This document shows positions 16,168 to 24,684 of a stretch of 64,000 nucleotides of DNA, one piece after another. The stretch spans positions 372,001-436,000 of the forward strand of contig NZ_JFHL01000002.1 in assembly GCF_003664995.1 (NCBI RefSeq), given 5' to 3'. Every line of letters begins with the position of its first letter. The first letter of the stretch is position 1. The notes below the pieces were generated by a model. The model was not told where the DNA came from, did not search any database, and was given only the letters and a program-made list of their open reading frames with translations. Both the position numbers and the translations under genes were made by a program. This stretch comes from Mesotoga sp. BH458_6_3_2_1 (GTDB lineage: Bacteria > Thermotogota > Thermotogae > Petrotogales > Kosmotogaceae).

Positions 16168-17391
16168 TTATAGCCTCTTGAAGAGTAAAGAAGCATTATG
16201 ACCACCAAAGCCAAATGAGTTTTTCATTGCGAAATTTATGGCTTTTTCAATTCCGAAATTGGGAGTGTAGTTAAGATCACATTCTGGGTCTGGATTAGAG
16301 TAGTTTATTGTGGGTGGCACAAATGAATTCCTTATCGAGAGAAATGTCGCCACTGATTCGATAGCTCCAGCGGCTCCCAGAGCGTGACCAGCCATAGACT
16401 TGGTGGAACTAATATTTAGGCTTTCTCTTATTCCGTAAAGGCGCTTGATCGCTCTAGTTTCTATTACGTCATTTAGCGGAGTCGAAGTTCCGTGAGCGTT
16501 AATGTAGTCAACTTCTGAAGGGTCAACACAAGCATCTTTTAGAGCCATTTTCATTGCTCTATATGCCCCATCTCCAGATTCCTCGGGCGAAGTTATGTGA
16601 AATGCATCGTCAGTAGAACCGTAACCGACGATTTCCCCGTAAATTCTCGCACCGCGTCTCAAAGCGCGCTCATACTCCTCGATTATTAGTGTTGCAGAAC
16701 CCTCAGCCATGACAAATCCATCTCGTTTACTATCGAATGGTCTTGAAGCCGATTCAGGAGTTCCTCGTGAAAGGGCAGTCATATTCGAGAATCCGGCAAG
16801 AGCAAGAGGTGTAATCGTCGCCTCCGTGCCGCCAGTCATTGCGACGTCAAGAACTCCGCTTCTAATGAGCCGGGTTGCTTCTCCGATTGCATTTGTTCCA
16901 GAAGCGCAGGCAGTTGAGATGGTGAAATTGGTTCCCTTAAAACCGAAACGGATAGCAAGAAGGCCAGGAGCCATATTTGCGATTGTCATCGGTATCAAAA
17001 ATGGAGTGATTCGAGAAGGGCCTTTGTCCATAAGAATCAGATGTTGATCTTCAATAACGTCCATTCCACCTAGTCCCACACCGTATATGACCCCAGCCAT
17101 TTCCGAATCAAAAAGCTCTTCTTCTAGACCGGAGTCATTGTAAGCCTCGCTGGCACTTGCAATCGCCATCTGGACAAACCTGGCAGTTCTCTTGGCTTCT
17201 CTCTTCTCCATATAGGAAGTCGGGTCGAAATTCTTGACTCGACCCGCGACTTTAGATCCATATTCCGAAACATCAAATGTGTCAATCCAATCGATTCCCG
17301 ATCTTCCTGACTTCAGGGACTCCCAGAATTCTTCCAGGTTGCTTCCGATAGAGCTTATAATTCCCATGCCCGTAACTACAACTCTTCTCAT
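16168..17391 (-). CDS. fabF: 3-oxoacyl-ACP synthase II (FabF)
   Basis: 407 residues with the start at ATG 17391, one base after the acpP stop. Catalytic triad visible: Cys in STACASGTNAIGEA, His in NAHGTSTPLND and His in KSMAGHALGAAGA. Opening RRVVVTGMGIISSIG and closing NSFGFGGHNASLLF are typical. It performs the elongating Claisen condensation of malonyl-ACP with acyl-ACP. Last gene of the fabK-fabD-acpP-fabF operon. No fabH or fabG is in the window. Confidence 0.96.
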   Translation of the reverse strand: MRRVVVTGMGIISSIGSNLEEFWESLKSGRSGIDWIDTFDVSEYGSKVAGRVKNFDPTSYMEKREAKRTARFVQMAIASASEAYNDSGLEEELFDSEMAGVIYGVGLGGMDVIEDQHLILMDKGPSRITPFLIPMTIANMAPGLLAIRFGFKGTNFTISTACASGTNAIGEATRLIRSGVLDVAMTGGTEATITPLALAGFSNMTALSRGTPESASRPFDSKRDGFVMAEGSATLIIEEYERALRRGARIYGEIVGYGSTDDAFHITSPEESGDGAYRAMKMALKDACVDPSEVDYINAHGTSTPLNDVIETRAIKRLYGIRESLNISSTKSMAGHALGAAGAIESVATFLSIRNSFVPPTINYSNPDPECDLNYTPNFGIEKAINFAMKNSFGFGGHNASLLFKRL

Positions 17392-17392
17392 T

Positions 17393-17641
17393 CTACTTAG
17401 TTTCCAGTGCAAGTATAAATCCAACTACGTCGTCGATTGTCTTGAAGCTTGCGGTTTGGCTATCGCTGATCTGAATGTCAAATTTGTCTTCCAGCTCCAT
17501 TACCAGATCTACTAGATCAAGCGAGTCCGCGCCAAGGTCCTCTATGAATCTGGAATTCCCCTTGATCTCACCTGCATCGATCCCGAGATTTTCTGCAACT
17601 ATTGAAATAACCCTTTCTTGGATTGTTGAAGTTCCTTCCAT
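17393..17641 (-). CDS. acpP: Acyl carrier protein
   Basis: 82 residues, acidic. The phosphopantetheine attachment serine lies in EDLGADSLDLVDLVME. Helices I-IV are of normal length and the C-terminus ends in VVGFILALETK. It carries acyl chains as a thioester during fatty-acid synthesis. ATG start after GAGGTGAATTAA. It sits between fabD and fabF, the common arrangement. Confidence 0.97.
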   Translation of the reverse strand: MEGTSTIQERVISIVAENLGIDAGEIKGNSRFIEDLGADSLDLVDLVMELEDKFDIQISDSQTASFKTIDDVVGFILALETK

Positions 17642-17670
17642 TTAATTCACCTCTCATGAATAAAATCAGT

Positions 17671-18606
17671 CTAGTTAGAAATTTCCTGAAATTCTTTTAG
17701 TGTTTCAAGGCTTTCGCTGTCTGTAGTGTTTACGGTAATACTCCCGTCAATCTTCTTCATGAATCCGCTGAGAACCTTTCCCGGACCTACCTCAATGAAT
17801 TTGTCAACGCCCAGCTGAATCATCCTTCTTATAGATTGCTCCCACCTTACGGGGCTGTATGTCTGAGAAATCAACAGCTCCTTTATCTCATTCGGATCTT
17901 CGGGGAAGAGATCACCGGTTACATTAGATACTACCGGGATCTTCGGGGGGCTTACCTTGACACCATCAAGGAATTCTCTCAAGATCTCTCCTACAGGCTG
18001 TAAGAATCGACTGTGGAAAGGTGCACTTACCGAAAGCTCTACACATCTCTTTGCGCCTTCTCTTCTAGAACTCTCCATTACGACTTTAACTTTTTCTGTA
18101 AGACCTGAGACCACAACCTGTCCCGGACAGTTATAGTTCGCAACTATTACCTCTTCACTCGATGAAGTCTCGGAGCAGATCCTTTCAACAACTTCATCTC
18201 GCAGACCGATTATCGCCGCCATACTTCCCTCGCCTGGAGAAATGGTATCTTGCATGGCCATTCCCCTCAGCCTGACAAGGCGAAGAGCATCGGCGTATTC
18301 AAGTGACCCAGCTATTGTAAGTGCAGTGAATTCACCAAGGGATAAACCCGCAACAATGTCCGGTTTAGCTCCAATTTCTCCAAGGATGTCTGAAAGAGCT
18401 ACGCTAAGAGACAGGATAGCCGGCTGCGCATTTTCAGTAAGTGTAAGTTCTCTCTCCGGCCCCTCAAGCATCATTTTCAACAAATCAAATCCCAGCATGC
18501 GGCCTGAGATTCCAAGAAATTCTTTGAGTTGTACGCTTTCCTCGCAAAAGGCTCTTCCCATGCCCACATACTGACTTCCCTGTCCAGGAAATATCCATGC
18601 TACCAT
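17671..18606 (-). CDS. fabD: Malonyl-CoA:ACP transacylase FabD
   Basis: 311 residues. IFPGQGSQYVGMGR at the N-terminus, nucleophile elbow AGLSLGEFTAL (GLSLG where most have GHSLG), and catalytic His in SAPFHSRFLQPV, then FIEVGPGKVLSG. It loads malonyl groups from CoA onto ACP. The start overlaps the fabK stop by seven bases (ATGGTAG), implying coupled translation. Confidence 0.95.
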   Translation of the reverse strand: MVAWIFPGQGSQYVGMGRAFCEESVQLKEFLGISGRMLGFDLLKMMLEGPERELTLTENAQPAILSLSVALSDILGEIGAKPDIVAGLSLGEFTALTIAGSLEYADALRLVRLRGMAMQDTISPGEGSMAAIIGLRDEVVERICSETSSSEEVIVANYNCPGQVVVSGLTEKVKVVMESSRREGAKRCVELSVSAPFHSRFLQPVGEILREFLDGVKVSPPKIPVVSNVTGDLFPEDPNEIKELLISQTYSPVRWEQSIRRMIQLGVDKFIEVGPGKVLSGFMKKIDGSITVNTTDSESLETLKEFQEISN

Positions 18607-19553
18607 TTTGCGATCCCTCCCAGATGGCCGATGATTTCTTCGGCCTCTTCAATAATTGATTTGATTAGTTCGTTCACACTTAATACTTCCCCTATCAAGC
18701 CGCTAGATTGACCGGCCATCAAAGAGCCTGAATTGAGATCACCTTCCTTAACGGCTCTTTTAAGTGCACCAACGGCTACTTTCTCAATTTCCTCGAATCC
18801 CTCGCCTCTTTTCTCAAGCTCCTCTATGTATCTTGTGAGTCTGTTTCTGAAGGCTCTAACAGGATGGCCGTTTGCATTTCCCGTTACAACTGTATCGAGC
18901 TCGTTTGATGATAGAATTTTCTCCTTATAGCGAAGGTGTGCCGAACACTCGGACGTGCAGATAAACCTTGTTCCCATTTGAACTCCACTGGCCCCTAGCG
19001 CCAGTGCCGCAACGAATCCTCTTCCATCTGCGATACCTCCAGCTGCGACAACCGGAATCTGTGTTGCAGAAGAAACGGCCGGGACGAGAACCATGGATGT
19101 CACTTTTCCAATATGGCCACCCGCTTCCATTCCTTCAGCGATAACCGCATCGACTCCCTGCATCTCCAATCTCTTGGCGAGTCCTGCAGAAGCTACTACT
19201 GGGATCACTTTTGTCCCTGCAGACTTAAGTCCATCGACAAAGCGAGAAGGACTTCCTGCTCCAGTAGTCACAACCGGGATTTTCTCTTTTCGAACTATTT
19301 CCATCTGTTCTTCAGCATATGGGGAAAGCAACATGATGTTTACTCCAAATGGATTGGAAGTCAGTTTTCTAACCTCGTGAATTTCGACAAGCAGCTCCTC
19401 CGAGGAGAGGTTGCCTCCAGCGATAATGCCCAAGCCGCCAGCATTTGAGACTGCTGCAGCTAGAGTGTGGTCTGCAACCCAGGCCATTCCTCCCTGGAGT
19501 ATCGGATATTTGATTTCAAGTAACTCGGTCAGTGATTGTCTCTTATGTCCCAA
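18600..19553 (-). CDS. fabK: Enoyl-ACP reductase II (FabK, FMN-dependent)
   Basis: 318 residues from the TTG at 19553, seven bases after AGGAGG; a GTG six codons upstream lies ahead of that ribosome site. TIM-barrel 2-nitropropane dioxygenase/FabK family: YPILQGGMAWVADHTLAAAVSNAGGLG, FGVNIML, AEGMEAGGHIG, PVVAAGGIADGRG and MGTRFICTSEC. It reduces enoyl-ACP with NAD(P)H through FMN. FabK proteins are typically insensitive to triclosan. Placement as the first gene of the fab operon supports FabK over a nitronate monooxygenase. Confidence 0.93.
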   Translation of the reverse strand: MGHKRQSLTELLEIKYPILQGGMAWVADHTLAAAVSNAGGLGIIAGGNLSSEELLVEIHEVRKLTSNPFGVNIMLLSPYAEEQMEIVRKEKIPVVTTGAGSPSRFVDGLKSAGTKVIPVVASAGLAKRLEMQGVDAVIAEGMEAGGHIGKVTSMVLVPAVSSATQIPVVAAGGIADGRGFVAALALGASGVQMGTRFICTSECSAHLRYKEKILSSNELDTVVTGNANGHPVRAFRNRLTRYIEELEKRGEGFEEIEKVAVGALKRAVKEGDLNSGSLMAGQSSGLIGEVLSVNELIKSIIEEAEEIIGHLGGIAKW

Positions 19554-19685
19554 AATTGATCCTCCTGGCACGAAAATGCTGACTGTTTATTAGCAATGCC
19601 ATACCAGGGACAAAAAACGTAATCTCAGTACGAATATCGAACCCTATGCGATTCCTAAGTCCGGAAATCAAACGGGAGGTGATTT

Positions 19686-20093
19686 GTGAAAGATAAGGAG
19701 TATGTGAAGAGTAAAATCCCGCACAGGGATCCCTTTCTTCTAGTTGACTGTGTAACTCTAATTGGTGATAGTGAGATTAAGGCCTACAGGGACTTGTCTG
19801 AAGAGGATCCCATATTTAGAGGTCACTTTCCTGGCAACCCAGTTTATCCAGGCGTGCTAATGATCGAGGGCCTTGCTCAGACAGCGGGAATTCTTCTACT
19901 GGAGCCGAAAAAGACCCCACTCTTCGCCGGCATTGAACACGCACGATTCAAGGAAATAGTGCGGCCACCGTGCAGACTGGAATATAACGTGAGAGTAATC
20001 GGAAAGAAGATGAACATTGTGAAGGTAGAGGGCATTGCTCATGTTGAAGGGAAGATTTGTGCCAGAGCTACACTTCTTGTTTCTTCATTATGA
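19686..20093 (+). CDS. fabZ: 3-hydroxyacyl-ACP dehydratase FabZ
   Basis: 135 residues. Hot-dog fold: KIPHRDPFLLVDCV, then the catalytic His in FRGHFPGNPVYPGVLMIEGLAQ, whose Glu completes the dyad. The length is normal for FabZ. The start is GTG at 19686 with GGGAGG upstream. It dehydrates 3-hydroxyacyl-ACP in every elongation cycle. It is divergent from fabK with 132 bases between start codons, so both sides can share one control region, although no clear operator was found. Confidence 0.96.
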   Translation: MKDKEYVKSKIPHRDPFLLVDCVTLIGDSEIKAYRDLSEEDPIFRGHFPGNPVYPGVLMIEGLAQTAGILLLEPKKTPLFAGIEHARFKEIVRPPCRLEYNVRVIGKKMNIVKVEGIAHVEGKICARATLLVSSL

Positions 20094-20095
20094 TT

Positions 20096-20124
20096 TTGGA
20101 AAGAAAAAACCCCTGTGCTATAAT
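20096..20124 (+). promoter_or_regulatory. Strong sigma-A-type promoter just after fabZ
   Basis: TTGGAA (20096-20101), a 17-base spacer and a perfect TATAAT (20119-20124) with a TGn extension (TGC). The start point would be near 20131. It lies only 3 bases past the fabZ stop codon and points away from it, towards no plus-strand protein gene (htrA is convergent). That makes it a candidate promoter for a small RNA. Confidence 0.5.
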
Positions 20125-20148
20125 CTAGGCGTTAATCCTGCACAGGGG
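20101..20148 (-). terminator. Intrinsic terminator of htrA
   Basis: Stem CCCCTGTGC/GCACAGGGG (9 bp, 21-base loop). On the minus strand it is followed by TTTTTTCTT. It lies 48 bases past the htrA stop. It overlaps the plus-strand promoter-like element, so transcription of the two strands would interfere. Confidence 0.65.
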
Positions 20149-20197
20149 ATTAAAGGGGGTAAGCCGTCACCTTTACCGGGTGGCGGCATTTTCATTT
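20131..20197 (+). ncRNA. Candidate small RNA between fabZ and htrA
   Basis: The putative transcript is about 65 nt. It has a 5' hairpin with perfect stem TTAATCC/GGATTAA (20132-20138 and 20147-20153), then AGGGGGTAA, then a 9-bp hairpin GCCGTCACC/GGTGGCGGC (20163-20171 and 20179-20187, one G-T pair) followed by ATTTTCATTT. GGTAA just before the second hairpin can pair with TTACC in its loop, a possible pseudoknot or alternative fold. It matches no small-RNA or riboswitch consensus I recognise. It could instead be the fabZ terminator region with a chance promoter. Confidence 0.4.
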
Positions 20198-21596
20198 AGA
20201 ACTGGAAGGAAGCCACGAATCTCACGCCACTTCTGTAGACAAAGAATGCCACATAGTCTCCCTTCTTGATCTTTTCGACATGCGCCTTAAAATCGTTCGC
20301 ATTCTCGACCGGTTCCTGATTGCCATTTATACTCAAACGGGTGATCACATCATCTTTGCTGATGCCGAGTCTGTAGATGATTCCTTCTGAATCAACCTTT
20401 CTTATAACTACTCCTCTGAATTCTGAAGGTAGTCCGAGCCGTTCTCTGTCTTCAGGAGTTAAATCGGAAACGGATACTCCAAAAGAGCTTTCATAAATCT
20501 CGGATTCCTCAATATCATCGAGTGATGAGGATTCACTCTCTTGAGAAAGTGATCCCAGAATTACCGATTGCACAATTCTCTCTCCAAATCTGTCGATTGT
20601 AATCTTAACCTCGGAACCTGCCGGGTAGTTAAGAACGGCGGCCCTCAATTCAGAAGAATTTGTGATCTCAAGATTTTCAAAACCGATGATTACGTCTTGA
20701 GGCTTCACTCCGGCCTTCTCTGCTGCAGAGCCTGGGACTACATCGGTGATGAGAGCACCGTTATCGACTTTTAATCCAAGCGATCTGGAGATGGCCTCTG
20801 TGACAGTATCCATGTAAACCCCAAGATAGGCTCTCTGAACCGATCCTGTTTCTATTATCGAATCGACAAATCTCAGTGCCACATCTATGGGTATTGCAAA
20901 GCCTAGTGAAGTTCCGACGTCCGAGGAGATTATGGCGGTGTTGATACCAATAACCTGACCATGGATGTTCAACAATGGACCTCCGCTGTTACCGGGGTTA
21001 ATTGCCGCATCAGTCTGTATTAAATTCGAGTAAACCCCGTTCCCATCAGGTTTTGGCAACTGCCTTCCAACTGCGCTGATTACACCGAGCGTCACAGTGT
21101 GTTTGAGTCCGAAAGGATTTCCGATTGCAACTGCCCATTCCCCTATCCTAAGCGAGTCAGATTCACCGAGTTCCACTATTGGAAGATCAATCCCATCGGG
21201 ATTTATCTTAATAACAGCGATGTCCAACTCTGCATCTCCACCAATGTATTTTGCGGGATAGGAGTTTCCATCGAGCATAGACACTGTGATTTTTTCGGCG
21301 CCAGAAACTACATGTTCGTTGGTGAAAATGTAACCGTCTTTGCTGAAAATAAATCCAGAACCAACACCTGTTACTTTCTGATCAGGAATCTCTCCAAAGA
21401 AACGCCTGAAGAAATCCTCAAACCCATAAGGGTCGGTTACTGAATACTTTCTGGTAGCTTCGACGTCTACTTTTACTACTGCTGGTCCTGCTGCTTGGAC
21501 TACGTTGACCACGGGACTCTCGTAGCCTTCATTAACCAGGGCCAGAGAAGCCACTGATAACAGAACAACAACCACAACTAAAAGAACTTTCCTCAT
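20196..21596 (-). CDS. htrA: HtrA/DegP-family periplasmic serine protease with two PDZ domains
   Basis: 466 residues from the ATG at 21596 (AGGAGG upstream). Signal peptide or anchor RKVLLVVVVVLLSVASLALV. Catalytic triad: His in FTNEHVVSGAE, Asp in AELDIAVIKI and Ser in NPGNSGGPLLN. The Q-linker and LA region are typical. PDZ1 covers about residues 265-355 (YLGVYMDTVTE) and PDZ2 about 375-466 (FGVSVSDLTPED). It degrades or refolds misfolded envelope proteins. Single-gene transcript, divergent from the permease and terminated by the hairpin at 20101-20148. Confidence 0.95.
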   Translation of the reverse strand: MRKVLLVVVVVLLSVASLALVNEGYESPVVNVVQAAGPAVVKVDVEATRKYSVTDPYGFEDFFRRFFGEIPDQKVTGVGSGFIFSKDGYIFTNEHVVSGAEKITVSMLDGNSYPAKYIGGDAELDIAVIKINPDGIDLPIVELGESDSLRIGEWAVAIGNPFGLKHTVTLGVISAVGRQLPKPDGNGVYSNLIQTDAAINPGNSGGPLLNIHGQVIGINTAIISSDVGTSLGFAIPIDVALRFVDSIIETGSVQRAYLGVYMDTVTEAISRSLGLKVDNGALITDVVPGSAAEKAGVKPQDVIIGFENLEITNSSELRAAVLNYPAGSEVKITIDRFGERIVQSVILGSLSQESESSSLDDIEESEIYESSFGVSVSDLTPEDRERLGLPSEFRGVVIRKVDSEGIIYRLGISKDDVITRLSINGNQEPVENANDFKAHVEKIKKGDYVAFFVYRSGVRFVASFQF

Positions 21597-21660
21597 AACT
21601 CTGACCTCCTTCTTCGATTTGGCTACTCCGGTATGTAATTTGACTGATCGGCCGAATTCA

Positions 21661-21689
21661 TTGTTCAAAAAATGAGAAGGTGATATACT
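21661..21689 (+). promoter_or_regulatory. Promoter of the ArsB/NhaD-type permease gene
   Basis: TTGTTC (21661-21666), 17-base spacer, TATACT (21684-21689) with TGn extension (TGA). The predicted start point near 21696 is only about 3 bases before the ATG at 21699, so the messenger may be nearly leaderless unless a TTG at 21720 is used. Confidence 0.6.
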
Positions 21690-21698
21690 GATAAAGTT

Positions 21699-22994
21699 AT
21701 GTTTTCAGGGGTGAGTCTGTTGCAGTGGTTGTTCGTTCTGATCGTTTTTGTTGTTGCGTATTATCTGATTATTTCAGGAAAATTCAATAGGTCCACAGTC
21801 GCCTTCGCTGCGGGAATCATAATACTTTTGTCTAAGATAATTCCTGACTTCGATATGAAGGAGCTCGGTTATCTTGTAGACTTCAATACAATAAGTATCC
21901 TCATCGGCATGATGATAGTTGTCGGAACGCTAAGAACAACGGGATTCTTCGAATTCATTGCAGTGCATGTTGTTAGAGTCTCTAAGGGTAACGTAAGAGC
22001 TCTTCTGGTATTCTTCATGGTTACAATTGCTCTTTTCTCTGCCTTTCTTGACAACGTTACTACGATACTCCTCTTTGCACCCATAATTTTTCTTGTTGCC
22101 GATGCGCTCGAAGTTTCACCACGGGTATTTTTGCTGGCGGGAGTTCTTTCAGCAAACATCGGCGGTACCGCGACTTTGATCGGAGATCCACCAAACATTT
22201 TAATCGGTTCCGCAAGCGGATTTGGATTCATGGATTTTCTCAGGATTGATGGGCCAATCACTCTCATTGCCCTACTAATAACTGTTATATATCTTGATAG
22301 AAAGGTCTTTAAGGATTACAGATCAATGGGAGATAAGCTGCAGCGCCTTGCCAGCATGGATCCCAACAAAGCTATAGTCTCAAAACCGGCTCTCTATAAA
22401 TCACTTGCAGTGTTTTTTGGAATCATAGCAGGGTTTCTTCTCCATGGGTTGATAGGAATCGAGCCTTCTCTTGTCGCTCTCGCAGGTGCTGCTGCCGCGA
22501 TGATTCTGAATGGGAAAAGTTTTTCCAGTCTGTCCGAGGATATCGAATGGGATACAATCTTCTTCTTTATGGGGCTCTTTGTTCTCGCATTCGCTCTGCA
22601 AGAGGTTGGTATTACTTCCTTTATATCCGGTCTTCTGGGTACACTCTCGGGCAATAGAGTAGTGCTGTTTCTTACCCTTTACTGGTTGTCGGCAGTAATG
22701 AGCGGATTCATCGGCGCGGTCCCCGCAGTCACTTTTATGATTCCAGTTATACAGGGAATGACGGCAAATTACGGTGTCCCTGTCGAAATTTGGTGGGTAA
22801 TCTCAATCTCGGCCTGTCTTGGAGGGAGTTTTTCTATTGCCGGCGCGGCCGCCAATATGGTTGGAGTTGGGCTGATAGAAAAACACTCAAAGGAGAGTCT
22901 CAAGTACGGGGATTTTTTGAGATTTTCAATGCCAGTTACGATTATGACGCTTGTTGCCGGTACCGCCTATATTCTGCTCAGATTCTCGCTTTAG
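21699..22994 (+). CDS. ArsB/NhaD (ion transporter superfamily) permease
   Basis: 431 residues, about 11-12 membrane segments. Family marks: SAFLDNVTTILLFAPI (conserved Asn in a membrane re-entry), then ANIGGTATLIGDPPNILIGSASGF, and the second repeat with SGFIGAVPAVTFMIPV and GGSFSIAGAAANMVGVG. The paralogues transport arsenite, Na+/H+ or citrate-like anions; the substrate cannot be chosen from sequence, and no ars genes are nearby. Start: ATG 21699 would leave almost no leader; TTG 21720 has AGGGG eight bases upstream and is a fair alternative. The 3' end overlaps the convergent YgiQ-family gene by 69 bases. Confidence 0.88.
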   Translation: MFSGVSLLQWLFVLIVFVVAYYLIISGKFNRSTVAFAAGIIILLSKIIPDFDMKELGYLVDFNTISILIGMMIVVGTLRTTGFFEFIAVHVVRVSKGNVRALLVFFMVTIALFSAFLDNVTTILLFAPIIFLVADALEVSPRVFLLAGVLSANIGGTATLIGDPPNILIGSASGFGFMDFLRIDGPITLIALLITVIYLDRKVFKDYRSMGDKLQRLASMDPNKAIVSKPALYKSLAVFFGIIAGFLLHGLIGIEPSLVALAGAAAAMILNGKSFSSLSEDIEWDTIFFFMGLFVLAFALQEVGITSFISGLLGTLSGNRVVLFLTLYWLSAVMSGFIGAVPAVTFMIPVIQGMTANYGVPVEIWWVISISACLGGSFSIAGAAANMVGVGLIEKHSKESLKYGDFLRFSMPVTIMTLVAGTAYILLRFSL

Positions 22995-24668
22995 GTTCTC
23001 CTTTTTCGTGAGAACGTCTTTCTGTTCTCTTCTTCCGGAGGTCGATCTCTCCACAAAGATTTGGTCGCCATCTTCCGAGGCAATTCCTGTGTAGTACATT
23101 GCTGTGGAGTACGTTGCCGGTGTAGGTGTGAATATCTGAACCTGCTCTGGGTTGTAATGCATTTCCTTGTTCACGAATGTCTTCAGTTCGACCATGTCCT
23201 GCATCGAGCATCCCGGATGAGCAGCAATGAAATACCCGATAGTGTATCTATTTCTGCTTGAGAGAAGACTTACTTCTCTTAAGAAGTTACGGAGAGCCTC
23301 TTCTGATGGTTTTCCCATATGCTTCAGTACATGATCAACGGAATGTTCGGGTGCTATTTTTAATTGTCCGGAGGTATGATTTTCGATCAATTCTTTGAGG
23401 AAATCCCCACCGGATTCTTCATCGTTGAGAATGAGATCGTACCTTATTCCAGAAGAGACGAAAACATGCTTAACCCCAGGAATTCTCTTTGCTCTTCTCA
23501 ATAGATTGAGGTATCTGCTATGATCGGGTCTAAGAGAACGACATACTTTTGGGAAGAGACATCTCTTATCTGCACAAGCCCCGGCTTTTTCCTTTACAGA
23601 GCACTCGAATCCATACATGTTTGCTGTCGGACCGCCTATATCGGTTATTGTTCCGTGAAATTCAATGTCTTCGGTAAGGGTTTCGATCTCTTTGATTATT
23701 GAGTCTTCACTTCTCGATACTACTGTTCTTCCCTGATGAATCGCAATCGCACAGAAGTTGCACTCACCGTAGCAACCCCTGTGACTCGTTACCGAATTTC
23801 GAACGGTTTCAATCGCCTTGACCTTTCCCTTCGAAAGAGACCATGGGTGTACTCTTCTACTGAATGGAAGAGAATAGAAGGAATCCAATTCCTGTGAACT
23901 TACCTGTGGAGGTTTGTTCTGTACAACATATCTATTATCCTGAAGCTGATAAAGACAGGTGCCCCTTACAGGGTCAGTCTCTTCATGAATGATTCTTGTA
24001 AGTCTAAAGTACTTCCGTTTGTCAAGTAAGACTTCTTCATGAGATGGAAGCTCAACTCCAATTGGTTTTACGCTCGACCAGAAAACGGTTCCTTCGACAT
24101 CTTTAGGGATTTGTCCTGATTCTGATATTTTACTGGCAATTTCGGTTATGGGTTTCTCACCCATTCCGTATACAAGCAAGTCTGCTTTAGAGTCAAGAAG
24201 AATGGATTTTCTTATTCTGTTGCTCCACCAGTCATAATGCGAGAACCTTCTCAAGCTTGCCTCTATTCCTCCAATGACAACGATAGTGTCTTTGAAAGCC
24301 TGCCTTATCAAATTTGAATAGACTGTAGTTGCACGATCAGGTCTCTTTCCGCCAATCCCGCCAGGAGTGTAATCATCGCTCTTTCTCTTCCTTCCGGTTG
24401 AAGTGTAGTTAGCAACCATAGAATCAACATTTCCGGAGGTTATGCCGAAGAAGAGCCTTGGCCTCCCCAGTGCTGAAATGTCTTCAGTTGTTCGCCAGTC
24501 TGGCTGCGAAATCACGCCTACTTTCCAGCCAGCAGATTCAAGAACTCTGGCGATCATTGCCGATCCAAATGATGGATGATCAACAAAAGCATCGCCAGTA
24601 ACAAGTATTATGTCAAGAAAAGTCCAACCTCTCTGATCCATCTCTCTCTTGGTCATTGGAAAAATCAT
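22926..24668 (-). CDS. YgiQ/UPF0313-family radical SAM protein
   Basis: 580 residues from the ATG at 24668 (GGAG seven bases upstream); longer readings run into the RNase P RNA gene. N-terminal B12-binding-like region (WTFLDIILVTGDAFVDHPSFG), then the radical SAM cluster CYGECNFCAI (Cx3Cx2C), ITDIGGPTANMYG and a Cys-rich insert KCLFPK/CADKRCLF. The C-terminal YgiQ motif is QVQIFTPTPATYSTAMYYTG. A [4Fe-4S] SAM enzyme is expected; the reaction is unknown. Tail-to-tail overlap with the permease gene is unusual but both frames are well conserved up to the overlap. Confidence 0.9.
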   Translation of the reverse strand: MIFPMTKREMDQRGWTFLDIILVTGDAFVDHPSFGSAMIARVLESAGWKVGVISQPDWRTTEDISALGRPRLFFGITSGNVDSMVANYTSTGRKRKSDDYTPGGIGGKRPDRATTVYSNLIRQAFKDTIVVIGGIEASLRRFSHYDWWSNRIRKSILLDSKADLLVYGMGEKPITEIASKISESGQIPKDVEGTVFWSSVKPIGVELPSHEEVLLDKRKYFRLTRIIHEETDPVRGTCLYQLQDNRYVVQNKPPQVSSQELDSFYSLPFSRRVHPWSLSKGKVKAIETVRNSVTSHRGCYGECNFCAIAIHQGRTVVSRSEDSIIKEIETLTEDIEFHGTITDIGGPTANMYGFECSVKEKAGACADKRCLFPKVCRSLRPDHSRYLNLLRRAKRIPGVKHVFVSSGIRYDLILNDEESGGDFLKELIENHTSGQLKIAPEHSVDHVLKHMGKPSEEALRNFLREVSLLSSRNRYTIGYFIAAHPGCSMQDMVELKTFVNKEMHYNPEQVQIFTPTPATYSTAMYYTGIASEDGDQIFVERSTSGRREQKDVLTKKENLKRESEQNIGGTGNKRHNRNWH

Positions 24669-24684
24669 AACGTCACTCCAAAAA

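Noticed and set aside
20101-20148. Hairpin CCCCTGTGC/GCACAGGGG as the fabZ terminator
   Set aside because: The T-run is on the minus strand only, so it fits htrA. On the plus strand it is followed by ATTAAAG.
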